64,000 nt of DNA from Terriglobales bacterium (GTDB lineage: Bacteria; Acidobacteriota; Terriglobia; Bryobacterales; Bryobacteraceae), in assembly GCA_027485675.1 (NCBI GenBank), contig JAIXQP010000017.1:1-64000 (forward strand), given 5' to 3'. Below, piece after piece: positions 45,614 to 54,237 of the stretch. The translations under genes were made by a program, and so were the position numbers. Below the pieces are notes generated by a model. That model worked only from the letters and a program-made list of their open reading frames with translations. It made no database searches and had not been told where the DNA came from. Positions within the stretch are counted from its first letter, which is position 1, and every line of letters starts with the position of its first letter.

Positions 45614-46543
45614 CTAGCTCGCGGGCGCCTGGGCGGGGCGGCGTTGTTTGCGGTAGGCCCCCGGGGACTGGCCCGTCTGGCGCTTGAAGGCTCGGCTGAA
45701 GGCGAATTCGGAATCGTAACCCAACTGGTGGGCGAGTTCGCTCAGCGATTCCCTGCCCCCCGTCAACCGCCTCGCCGCCAGGCGCATCCGCCATCCCGTT
45801 AAGTACGTCACCGGCCCCTCCCCCAACACGTCCGCAAAGCGCTTGGCAAATACCGCACGGGACAGGCCCGCGGCCTGCGCTAAGCTCTCCACGGTCCACG
45901 GCCGCCCCGGCTCGGCATGCATCCGATCCAATGCCGTCGAGACCGCCGGATCGTGCAACGCCGCCATCCACCCGCCCGGCGAGGCACACTGCCGCTTGCC
46001 CCACGCTCGCAAGGTATACAGCAGCAGCGCGTCAAAGAGCGACGGGAGGAGAGCTTCCGTGCCGGCGCCGGGGCGCTCTACCTCCTGGCAGAGTAGTTCA
46101 ATGACGGCGGCTAAGGATGACTCTTCCCGCAAGTCTTCGGCCGAGAAATGTACCAAAGCCGGCAGCGAACGCACCAGGGGCAGGGGCTCGGCTTGCTCAC
46201 TGCGATAGGCCCCGCAGAGGAGGGCTCCGCAGGGGTTGACGGCCGGGGCGGAGGCGCGGCTGACGCGCGTTAGAAACTGCGGCAGGGGCTCGGCCAGGCT
46301 GCCGGGGGAGTCGAGCAGCTCGTGCGCTTCGCCGCCCGGGAGCAGGACGTAGTCGCCGCGGTGGAGTTGGAGGGGCACCGGGTCCGAGGCCCGGCGCAAC
46401 CAGCAGGTTCCCTCCGTCACCACGTGAAACAGACACTCGGGCGAGGCGGGGATGGCGATGCCCCAGGGGGCGGCGAACTTAGTGCGCGCTAATAATAGGC
46501 CTCGCGCACTCACCTCCCGTAACCAGTCGCTCAAGACGTCCAT
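45614..46543 (-). CDS. AraC-family transcriptional regulator with cupin sensor
   Basis: A 309-residue protein. Residues about 1-190 are a cupin-type sensor (AraC_binding-like: CLFHVVTEGTCWLRRASDPVPLQLHRGDYVLLPGG). The C-terminal about 100 residues hold two helix-turn-helix motifs: WTVESLAQAAGLSRAVFAKRF and SLSELAHQLGYDSEFAFSRAFKRQTGQSPGAYR. Genes of this type often regulate a nearby oxidoreductase; here the closest target could be the receptor gene 260 bp away on the other strand. Signal unknown. Confidence 0.92.
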   Translation of the reverse strand: MDVLSDWLREVSARGLLLARTKFAAPWGIAIPASPECLFHVVTEGTCWLRRASDPVPLQLHRGDYVLLPGGEAHELLDSPGSLAEPLPQFLTRVSRASAPAVNPCGALLCGAYRSEQAEPLPLVRSLPALVHFSAEDLREESSLAAVIELLCQEVERPGAGTEALLPSLFDALLLYTLRAWGKRQCASPGGWMAALHDPAVSTALDRMHAEPGRPWTVESLAQAAGLSRAVFAKRFADVLGEGPVTYLTGWRMRLAARRLTGGRESLSELAHQLGYDSEFAFSRAFKRQTGQSPGAYRKQRRPAQAPAS

Positions 46544-46707
46544 ATAGCCAGACTACCAACCGGCGGACCGCCGGAATCATCGGCGGTGGTGATTCGTCAT
46601 GGTACCCGACTGTCCGGGCTTCCCTTGGCCACGGGTACACGAAGCCAGGCCGCGGGAAGCCGTGCCGATTTCCGCAAAACCTCTTGAGATAACAGTTTAG
46701 GTGAGCC

Positions 46708-46736
46708 TTGCAACCCAGAACCTGTTTGCATATACT
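46708..46736 (+). promoter_or_regulatory. Promoter of receptor 3
   Basis: TTGCAA (46708-46713), a 17-bp spacer and TATACT (46731-46736), five of six matches in the -10 box. Transcription would start near 46743, leaving a leader of about 60 nt with GGAGG ahead of the ATG at 46806. This supports a start at 46806 rather than further upstream. Confidence 0.75.
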
Positions 46737-46805
46737 CGGCGGGCTCGTTTCACTACCCTCTTTCCAGTGACACGGGTGTTCCAACAGATCTTTGGAGGTT
46801 CAACC

Positions 46806-49800
46806 ATGCAGTATTTCGCCAAACTCGCATTGGCCGCTGCGCTTTTCACGGTGCCCGCGTTCGCGCAAATCGGCACCTCAACATTGACCGGTCGCGTCAC
46901 CGACTCGACCGGGGCCGTCGTTCCAAACGTTAGCGTGATCGTGGTGCAGCCCAGCACGAACTTCACGTCCACCACAACAACCAATGCAGAAGGCATCTAT
47001 CGCGTGCTTTCGTTGCAACCAAGCGCTTACCGGATTACGTTTGAGTTAACCGGATTCAAGAAGGCGATTCGGGACAATGTCGAGCTCCGCACGGGTGACA
47101 CCCTGGCGGTGGATGTCGTCATGCAGGTGGGTCAGTTGACGGAGTCCGTGGAAGTCACGGGCGCCGTGCCGGCGCTGGAGACGGAGACCTCCACGACGGG
47201 CGCCGTGATCAGTGGCGAAGTGCTGTACGACCTCCCGCTCTATCAGCGCTTCGTGAACTCGACGATGAATCTCGTTCCCGGCATGACCACCGGCGGCTAT
47301 GCCTACGGCGGTTCGCTGGGCGCTTATCACCTGGCTGGCCAGCGCGCCGGCGCCATCGGCATTTTCGAAGACGGCGTGAACGGCAACGATCAACAGGGCG
47401 GCACAGAGACCACCAAGCCGATTCTGAACTCCGTGGCCGAAGTGAAAGTGATCACGACGCTGCCTCCCGCCGAATACGGGCACTCCGCCGGCGGGGTGAT
47501 CAACGCCGTCAAGAAGACCGGCACCAACGAACTGCACATGATGGGTTCCTGGTACGGGCGCACCCGGCGGATGCAACACCGGTTGTTCTTCGACCGGCTA
47601 CGCACCTCGCAGGCGACCGCGACCGCGCCGAACGGGGTTCCTTCGTTCTTTATGATGCCGGACGCTTCCATCTCCGGTCCCGTCGTGATTCCCAAAATCT
47701 ACAACGGCAAGAACAAGACCTTCTTCTTCTTCGGCTTTCAACGACTCCACGAGAAGAAGGTGGCGCAAGTGGACTCCTCGGTGCCGAGCCTGGGCATGCG
47801 CCGCGGCGATTTCAACTTTCCGGGCGCTAATGCGATTTTCGACCCGGCGACGACTCGCCTGGTGAACGGGGTGTGGCAGCGCGATCCGTTTGCGGGGGGA
47901 GTGATTCCGCCGAGCCGCATTGATCCGGTGGCCCGCAAGGTTCTGGACTTCGACCCTTGGCAACTACCGAATCGCGAAGGCAGCTATATCTCGACGGGCG
48001 CGGCCGGCAACTACTTGGCGAATGAGCTCGCGCAGGTTTACTTGAACGACTATAACTACCGCTTCGATCATCAGTTCAGCACCGCCTTCAAGATTTACTA
48101 TTCCTGGACGGACAACAAGTACCTTCCTGGCCTGCTTCGCCCGTGGAACATACGGCCGGACCGGGGTGAATTTGATGGGTCGGCGGGCGGCACCGCTCCA
48201 TCCCGGAATCAGAACATGTCGTTCGGCAAGACCTGGATCATCTCACCGACGATCGTCAACGACGCCCGGGTGGGCTACAACCGGCGGTGGGCCGAACGGA
48301 CGGCGCCCTCGTTCGAGCAGGGCTGGGGGCAGCAACTCGGGATTTCCAACCTGAATGCCGACCTGATGCCCGCCTTCGGCAGCGGGGACCGGAACAACCC
48401 GAGCTCCATCTATGGACTCACCGGCGTCACGCCGACGAGAAGTGTGAACGAGACGCTCTCTTTCCGGAACGATCTTTCGATTATCAGGGGAACCCACGCC
48501 TACAAGGTCGGCTATGAGATTCTGCGTTTCCGGTTGAACTCGGCGACGCTGGCGAACCCGGTGCGTTTCGATTTCTCGAATGCGACGGTGGGGCTGCAGG
48601 CAAATGGCGCGCCGGTACCGAATACCGGCAGTCCGTTTGCGGGATTCCTGACGGGTTATGTGACGTCGGCGACCTTCCTGACGGAGCTGACCAGTTGGCT
48701 GCCGCGGGCCAACATTCACAGCTTCTACATTCAGGACGATTGGAAGATCACCCCGAAACTGACGGCCAACATTGGGCTGCGCTACTCGAATGAGAGCGCC
48801 TTCAACACGAAGTACGGGTTAATGAGCCAGTTCGACCCCACGGCGACCGATCCCCTGACGGGCAACCGGGGCGCGATCCTTCATCCGAAGAACGCCTTGA
48901 CCAACGGGGACCATAACAACTTCAATCCCCGTCTCGGCCTTGCCTGGCATCCCTTTGAAAAGTGGGTTTTCCGCGGCGGGTTCGGGTTCTACACGGTAGA
49001 CGTGAAGTTCCCGGCCGGCCGGGATCAGTATGACGAGTACGTGGGAACGGCGGTGCAGGAGTCGGTGCCGGGCAACCCGACTCCGGTCTACCAGATCAGC
49101 CGCGGGACCGCCCCGCCGGCTCCGGTGGTTCTGCCCGATGGGTCGAGCCCATTTCGCGGCACCAACTTCAGCGGGCGCAACGTCTCCCTGTGGGACCCCA
49201 ACCTGCGCAATCCGTATGTCATGAACTGGAACTTCTCCATTCAACACGAAATCGCGCGGGATTACACGGTGGAAGTCAGCTATCAGGGCTCGGGCGGCGT
49301 GGGACTGGTGGAACGCTGGGAACTCAACTCGTTCCCGATCGACCTGTTTGCGAACGACCCGGCGCAGCGCGACCGCGTGTTCGCCGCGGCGCAGAATTTC
49401 CGGCCCTATCCGCACTTTGGCAACATCTCGATGCGGTCCAATTTCGGGCATTCGACGTTCCATTCGGGAACCGTGAAACTCGAAAAGCGCATGTCACGGG
49501 GCATGTTTTTCTCGACCTTCTATACGTTCTCGAAATCGATCAACAGCGCCGATACCGATAACAGCGGTGGTGGGGTGGCTCCGATTCAGAACCGGAATCT
49601 CGAGAAGGGCCGCGCGGGTTATGACCGGAACCATCGCTTCATCGCCACGCTTGACTATGAACTCCCCTTCGGCAAAGGCCAGCGGTGGATGGGTAATAGC
49701 CGGATGGGTAATGTCATTTTCGGCGGTCTGACGCTATCGACCATTCAGACCCTCGAAACGGGTAATCCGCTGAACTTTTCCTTTGCCAACAGCCCGTTCA

Positions 49801-50231
49801 ACTACTACCCAGGTTTTGCCGGCAACCGCCGTCCCGACCTGGTCGGCACGCCGGACTACGACTTCAGCAAGTGGAACAACGGCGGAGGCGACCGGTTTGT
49901 AACGAATAATCGACCGGCCGTGATTGACATGAATGCGTTTGCCTATCCGGCAGCGTTTCGGGTCGGCAACGCCGGCCGCAACATTCTGACGGGACCCAGC
50001 ATGGCTTGGGCTCAGATCTCGCTCCAGAAGAACTTCATGATCAAGGAGCGGACGAGGGTTCAGTTGCGTTGGGACATGCAGAACGCCTTCAAGACATACA
50101 ACTTCACCGGACCGACGACGACCGTCGATTTCCGCAATCCGCAGACGTTTGGCAAGCTCACGGACGACCCACGGACGGCGTCGCTCGGTGGGCAGCCGCT
50201 CATGAACCTGACTGTGCTGTTGCAGTTTTAG
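46806..50231 (+). CDS. Oar-like TonB-dependent receptor 3
   Basis: A 1141-residue outer-membrane protein. Signal peptide MQYFAKLALAAALFTVPAFAQ; carboxypeptidase regulatory-like domain (STLTGRVTDSTGAVVPNVSV, about 24-105); plug (GQRAGAIGIFEDGVNGNDQQGG-like segment; YGHSAGGVINAVKKTG); barrel ending in TVLLQF. GGAGG lies 7-8 nt before the ATG at 46806. It is the only receptor here on the plus strand and has both a good promoter and a strong terminator, so it is a single-gene unit. Ligand unknown. Confidence 0.94.
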   Translation: MQYFAKLALAAALFTVPAFAQIGTSTLTGRVTDSTGAVVPNVSVIVVQPSTNFTSTTTTNAEGIYRVLSLQPSAYRITFELTGFKKAIRDNVELRTGDTLAVDVVMQVGQLTESVEVTGAVPALETETSTTGAVISGEVLYDLPLYQRFVNSTMNLVPGMTTGGYAYGGSLGAYHLAGQRAGAIGIFEDGVNGNDQQGGTETTKPILNSVAEVKVITTLPPAEYGHSAGGVINAVKKTGTNELHMMGSWYGRTRRMQHRLFFDRLRTSQATATAPNGVPSFFMMPDASISGPVVIPKIYNGKNKTFFFFGFQRLHEKKVAQVDSSVPSLGMRRGDFNFPGANAIFDPATTRLVNGVWQRDPFAGGVIPPSRIDPVARKVLDFDPWQLPNREGSYISTGAAGNYLANELAQVYLNDYNYRFDHQFSTAFKIYYSWTDNKYLPGLLRPWNIRPDRGEFDGSAGGTAPSRNQNMSFGKTWIISPTIVNDARVGYNRRWAERTAPSFEQGWGQQLGISNLNADLMPAFGSGDRNNPSSIYGLTGVTPTRSVNETLSFRNDLSIIRGTHAYKVGYEILRFRLNSATLANPVRFDFSNATVGLQANGAPVPNTGSPFAGFLTGYVTSATFLTELTSWLPRANIHSFYIQDDWKITPKLTANIGLRYSNESAFNTKYGLMSQFDPTATDPLTGNRGAILHPKNALTNGDHNNFNPRLGLAWHPFEKWVFRGGFGFYTVDVKFPAGRDQYDEYVGTAVQESVPGNPTPVYQISRGTAPPAPVVLPDGSSPFRGTNFSGRNVSLWDPNLRNPYVMNWNFSIQHEIARDYTVEVSYQGSGGVGLVERWELNSFPIDLFANDPAQRDRVFAAAQNFRPYPHFGNISMRSNFGHSTFHSGTVKLEKRMSRGMFFSTFYTFSKSINSADTDNSGGGVAPIQNRNLEKGRAGYDRNHRFIATLDYELPFGKGQRWMGNSRMGNVIFGGLTLSTIQTLETGNPLNFSFANSPFNYYPGFAGNRRPDLVGTPDYDFSKWNNGGGDRFVTNNRPAVIDMNAFAYPAAFRVGNAGRNILTGPSMAWAQISLQKNFMIKERTRVQLRWDMQNAFKTYNFTGPTTTVDFRNPQTFGKLTDDPRTASLGGQPLMNLTVLLQF

Positions 50232-50291
50232 CCTGTGGCGCTCCGTCCGTCCCGGCAACGGGTGCAGACGAGTCCTTCCTGGTTGTTCTCG

Positions 50292-50329
50292 GTGCCTTCC
50301 GCCCAGCCGGGCGGAAGGCACTTTTCTTA
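50292..50329 (+). terminator. Strong intrinsic terminator of receptor 3
   Basis: A perfect 13-bp stem (GTGCCTTCCGCCC / GGGCGGAAGGCAC), four-base loop AGCC, followed by TTTTCTT. It is the clearest terminator in the window. Confidence 0.93.
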
Positions 50330-50332
50330 CCC

Positions 50333-53239
50333 TCAGAAGTTAAAGCGGAACATGATCTGAATCTGCCGGGCCGGGAAGGCGGAGATGGCCTGGCCGAAAC
50401 GGGGATCGAGGAGGTTGCCGGAGTAGGTGTCGTAACTGACCCGGTTGAGGAGATTGAAGGCCTCCACGCGGGTTTCGAGGTTCAGCCGCTCGGTCAAGCG
50501 GAAGGACTTCTGCAAACCGGCGCTGAGGTCAAAGAACGGCATCGCCCGCTCCGTATTGCGGCCCAAGGTGCCGAAGGTGTTGTTCGCGGGGGTGATCTGC
50601 TGGCGGACCTGCGCCAACGTCAGCCCGTTGCCGGGGAGGAGGCCGAAGACGCCGTTCTGCCCGCGTTCGAGAGTTCCCGCAATGTCGTTCACCCGGTTCA
50701 GCCGGACGCCTTCCGGGGTGTCGCCACCCGAGAGGATGGAGAACGGGAAACCGGAGCGCCACTGGACCACCGGCGAAACCTGCCAACCGCCCAACAGCGT
50801 GCGGGCTAAGCCGCCGGAACCAGCGCCGGGGAGCGTGTAGACCATGGCCGTCGTGAAGTTGTGCGAAAGATGGAAGTCGGAGACGGCACGGTCCAGCCGC
50901 CGGTTGTTCTGGGCAATGATGTTCACGGTGTCGCGGCTGACATCGTCGATGGAGCGGGACCAGGTGTAGGAGGTGCGGAGGGTCATCTGGCGGGTGACCT
51001 GGCCGTTAAGCGAGAACTGCAGCGCATGATAGGAGCTCATGGCGGCGGTTTCGAGCAGAGAGATGACGCCGGCCGCGGGGTTGGGCCGCAGGTTCGGAGC
51101 GAGGCGGTCGCCGCCGTTGGGCAGGCGCGTCATGGGCAGGGCGACGCCGCGGGTGCCGACGTAGCCGAGGGAGGCGACGAGCTTCGAGCCGGGCAGACGG
51201 TAGTCGGTCGTGAGGTTCCACTGCTGGACGTAGGGCTGCCGGAGATTGGGGTCGGTAATGGTGAGGTTGGTCGAGTCCACGAGCGGGCCGCCGAGCAGAT
51301 CGTTCATGGCGGGGTTGATCGCGATCACGGTGCGGACGTTCGGCGGGGTGAGACGGGTGAGGCCGACGTAGCGGGCGGCGAGGGGGGCGATAAAGAGGCC
51401 GTAGCCGCCGCGGAGAACGAGGGATTGCTGGGTGCCGGGGGTGTAGGCGAAGCCGAAACGGGGGGCGACGCTGAGGCCGGTGCCGTAGTTCGGGGTGAGG
51501 CGGCCGTGGCGATCGGCGGGGGCGCCGTAATGTTCGGCGCGGGCGCCGAGGTTCAGGGTGAGGTTCTGGCGAACGCGGTAGTCAGTTTGGCCGTAGAAGC
51601 CGACTTCGTACTGTTGTTGGTCGAGGCGGGTATCGCCGAGGACGCGGGTATACGTGCGGGGACGGCCTTGGAGGAAGAGTTCGCGGCTATCGAAGACAAG
51701 CTGGCCGTCGCCGAGGGAGCGGGAGGTGGTGGCGATTTGGACGCGGCGGGCGATGACGCCGAATTTAAGGCCATGGCGGCCGCGGGTGAGCGAGAGATCG
51801 TTCTGCACCTGATAGTTGTGGGTGCGGGAGTCGTCGCGGAAGATGGTGCCGAGGGAGGCGGCGCCGGTAACGCTGAGGAGGCCGACAGTGCCGTTGACGG
51901 CGGGGTTGCCGAGGAGAGAGGTCATGGGCCAGAGGGGGATGTTGTAGCTGGTGTAGTAGGCGCGGGCTTCGTTGACCGTGTTGGGGGTGAGGGTGGAGGT
52001 GAGGTTGAAGGTATGGCTGTAGACCTCATTCCAGCCGGCGGAACCGGTGGCGAAAACATCGGCGGCGCGGCGGAGGCTTTCGGCGTGGGTGTAGCGGTAG
52101 CCGAACTGGTGTTTTTCCGAAGCGAGCCAGTCGAGTTTGCCGAACCAGGTGCGGCCGGTGAGGGCTTCGGCGACACGGCCGCGGTCGAAGAGGGGGACGT
52201 TGGCGACGGAGGTGGCGTTGGGGAGAGGATAGATGGCGAGGATGTCGCGCATGACGGGGGCGGCACGGTCGCGTTCAGCCTGGGAGAAGGTGGCTTGGGG
52301 GATGGAGGAGTTGGCGGCGCGTTGGAGCATCCATTCGCCGTTGGCGGCGAAGAAGAGGCGGTTGCGAATGATGGCGCCGGAGAGGAGGCCACCGAACTGG
52401 TTTTGGCGGAGGGTGGGCCGTTCGGCGTTGAGGGTGTTGCGGGCGTCGAGGGCGTCGTTGCGGAAGAACTCATAGAAGCGGCCGTGGAACTGGTTGCCGC
52501 CGCTGGGGGTGATGAGGTTGATGGTGCCGCCGCCGGCGCGGCCGTATTCGGCCTTGAAGTTCGAGGTCTGGACCTCGACGGTTTGGAGGGCTTCCTGGCT
52601 GACGGGTTGTTCGGTGAAGTTGACGCCGAGGAGGGAGCCGGTGTTGGGGTTATTGAAGTCGGCGCCGTCGACCATGACGTTGGTCATGCCCTGGCCGCGG
52701 CTGCCGTTGATCGAAAAGGGCGCGTGGGGGGTGCGGCTGACGTTGGTGCCGGGGAGCAGGAAGACCTGGCTCGAGTAGTTGCGGCTGGTGCGGCCGGCGA
52801 GGGCGGGGATATTTTGGAGGGCCTGCTCGTTAAACAGGGCGCCGCGGGTGGCAGAGCTGAGGCTGCGAGCGACGTCGTCGATGGACTCGGTGACGGAGAT
52901 GGAACCGGAGACGGCTGAGACGGAGAGTTGGATATCGACTTGGAGGGGGGAGCCGACGGAGACTTCGAGGCCGGTGCGTTCATGGACGGCGAAGCCGGGG
53001 GCTTCGACGGTGAGGTTATAGGTGCCGGGGGTGAGTCCGACGAAGCGGTATTGCCCGGCGTCATTGGTGGTGGTTTCGCGGGCGCCCTGGCGGTCGGGGA
53101 GGAGGGCGCGGACGCGGGCGTTGGCGACGACGGCGCCGGCGGGGTCGAGGACCGAGCCGGCGACGATGCCATTGACGTTCTGGGCCAGGGCGGCGCCGGC
53201 GGCGGCGAGGGCCAGGAGGAAGAAGAGGCAAAGCTTCAT
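50333..53239 (-). CDS. Oar-like TonB-dependent receptor 4
   Basis: A 968-residue outer-membrane protein. The start at the ATG at 53237-53239 gives the signal peptide MKLCLFFLLALAAAGAALAQ. Carboxypeptidase regulatory-like domain (GIVAGSVLDPAGAVVANARV, about 24-105), plug (INGSRGQGMTNVMVDGADFNN; FKAEYGRAGGGTINLITPSG) and a barrel ending in IMFRFNF. The ATG at 53243-53245 is also possible. A TTGCAA-17-TATTGT promoter lies directly upstream and would start transcription at about the ATG itself. Its 3' end converges with receptor 3; the hairpin at 50292-50321 lies just past its stop codon on the minus strand. Confidence 0.93.
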   Translation of the reverse strand: MKLCLFFLLALAAAGAALAQNVNGIVAGSVLDPAGAVVANARVRALLPDRQGARETTTNDAGQYRFVGLTPGTYNLTVEAPGFAVHERTGLEVSVGSPLQVDIQLSVSAVSGSISVTESIDDVARSLSSATRGALFNEQALQNIPALAGRTSRNYSSQVFLLPGTNVSRTPHAPFSINGSRGQGMTNVMVDGADFNNPNTGSLLGVNFTEQPVSQEALQTVEVQTSNFKAEYGRAGGGTINLITPSGGNQFHGRFYEFFRNDALDARNTLNAERPTLRQNQFGGLLSGAIIRNRLFFAANGEWMLQRAANSSIPQATFSQAERDRAAPVMRDILAIYPLPNATSVANVPLFDRGRVAEALTGRTWFGKLDWLASEKHQFGYRYTHAESLRRAADVFATGSAGWNEVYSHTFNLTSTLTPNTVNEARAYYTSYNIPLWPMTSLLGNPAVNGTVGLLSVTGAASLGTIFRDDSRTHNYQVQNDLSLTRGRHGLKFGVIARRVQIATTSRSLGDGQLVFDSRELFLQGRPRTYTRVLGDTRLDQQQYEVGFYGQTDYRVRQNLTLNLGARAEHYGAPADRHGRLTPNYGTGLSVAPRFGFAYTPGTQQSLVLRGGYGLFIAPLAARYVGLTRLTPPNVRTVIAINPAMNDLLGGPLVDSTNLTITDPNLRQPYVQQWNLTTDYRLPGSKLVASLGYVGTRGVALPMTRLPNGGDRLAPNLRPNPAAGVISLLETAAMSSYHALQFSLNGQVTRQMTLRTSYTWSRSIDDVSRDTVNIIAQNNRRLDRAVSDFHLSHNFTTAMVYTLPGAGSGGLARTLLGGWQVSPVVQWRSGFPFSILSGGDTPEGVRLNRVNDIAGTLERGQNGVFGLLPGNGLTLAQVRQQITPANNTFGTLGRNTERAMPFFDLSAGLQKSFRLTERLNLETRVEAFNLLNRVSYDTYSGNLLDPRFGQAISAFPARQIQIMFRFNF

Positions 53240-53245
53240 GACCAT

Positions 53246-53274
53246 ACAATAATGGTTTATCAATATCTTTGCAA
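53246..53274 (-). promoter_or_regulatory. Promoter of receptor 4, possibly giving a leaderless transcript
   Basis: On the minus strand TTGCAA (53269-53274), a 17-bp spacer and TATTGT (53246-53251). The expected start of transcription is at about 53239, the first base of the ATG. No ribosome site precedes that ATG. Confidence 0.5.
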
Positions 53275-53394
53275 GGTCGAAAACGGAGAGGAGCCGTCGG
53301 AGGGTGGAGTGGCAGAGGCGTTTGCAAGACGATTAGGTATGTTTTTGAGCTGAACTAGCAGCATCCGTATTCCTATTTCCCCATCTATTGAGTC

Positions 53395-54222
53395 ATGAGC
53401 AAACGAATTCTTGTTTTAGGCAGTACCGGAAATGTGGGCAAGGCGCTGGTGGAGATGTTGCGGGCGGCCGGGGAGACCGTGGTGGCGGCGTCGCGGACGG
53501 CGGGTCCGGGGGCGGTGCGCTTTGACTATGGCGATGCGTCGACGTTTGAGGCGGCGCTTGACGGGGTGGATCGGGTGTTTTTGATGACGCCGCCGGGGCA
53601 TTTTGCGGCGCATGAGTTGATGGGTCCGTTTCTGGATGTGGTGCTGGCGGGCGAGCGGAAGGTGGTGTTGCTCTCGGCGGACGGGGTCCAGTTTAACGAG
53701 CAGGCTCCGCTGCGGCAGGTGGAGTTGCGGATCGAGCGTTCGGGGCGTCCGTTTGTATTTCTGCGGCCGAATTGGTTTATGGACAACTTCCATACGTTCT
53801 GGTTGGCACCGATGCGGGCGGCGGGGCTGATTCCGGTGCCGGCGGGGGAGGCGCGGACGGCATTTATCGACGCGCGGGACATTGCGGCGTCAGCAGCGGC
53901 GGTGTTGCGGAGCGATGCTTTTGACAATCAGGCGTTTACGCTGAGCGGGCCGGAGGCGTTGACCTATGCCGAGGCGGCGGCGGTGCTTTCGCGTCATGCG
54001 GGGCGGACGCTGACGTACCAGCATGTGGAGGATGAAGCGTTTGTGGCGTCGTTGACGGGGGCCGGGTTGCCCGCGGATTATGCGGGGCTTTTGGTTTTGT
54101 TGTTTAGCTTTGTGCGGATGGGAGCGGCGAGCCAGGTGACGGATAGTGTGAAGCGGTTGACGGGCCGGGAGGCGGGGACGCTGGAGGAGTACGCGGCGCG
54201 GCATGCGGATGCCTGGCGGTAA
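53395..54222 (+). CDS. NmrA-like NAD(P)-binding oxidoreductase
   Basis: A 275-residue atypical SDR. The cofactor loop is GSTGNVG (9-15); the central region (VFLMTPPGHFAAHELMGPFLD, VVLLSADGV, FVFLRPNWFMDNF) is typical of the NmrA/QorB-like group with no Tyr-x3-Lys pair. Members act as quinone or azo reductases or as redox sensors. It stands alone, divergent from receptor 4 and convergent with the Cys4 protein (15 bp). Confidence 0.9.
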   Translation: MSKRILVLGSTGNVGKALVEMLRAAGETVVAASRTAGPGAVRFDYGDASTFEAALDGVDRVFLMTPPGHFAAHELMGPFLDVVLAGERKVVLLSADGVQFNEQAPLRQVELRIERSGRPFVFLRPNWFMDNFHTFWLAPMRAAGLIPVPAGEARTAFIDARDIAASAAAVLRSDAFDNQAFTLSGPEALTYAEAAAVLSRHAGRTLTYQHVEDEAFVASLTGAGLPADYAGLLVLLFSFVRMGAASQVTDSVKRLTGREAGTLEEYAARHADAWR

Positions 54223-54237
54223 GCGGGGCGTTCGCAG

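Noticed and set aside
45499-45687. A 62-codon frame coupled to the UPF0175 stop codon
   Set aside because: No toxin features and its second half lies antisense to the AraC helix-turn-helix; kept only as a note in the findings.
46701-46805. An N-terminal extension of receptor 3 to position 46701
   Set aside because: It would begin upstream of the promoter and hide the signal peptide; GGAGG and the ATG at 46806 explain the start.
50861-52918. A 685-codon plus-strand frame antisense to receptor 4
   Set aside because: Glycine/glutamate/alanine-rich product with no fold, explained by base bias opposite the barrel-coding frame.
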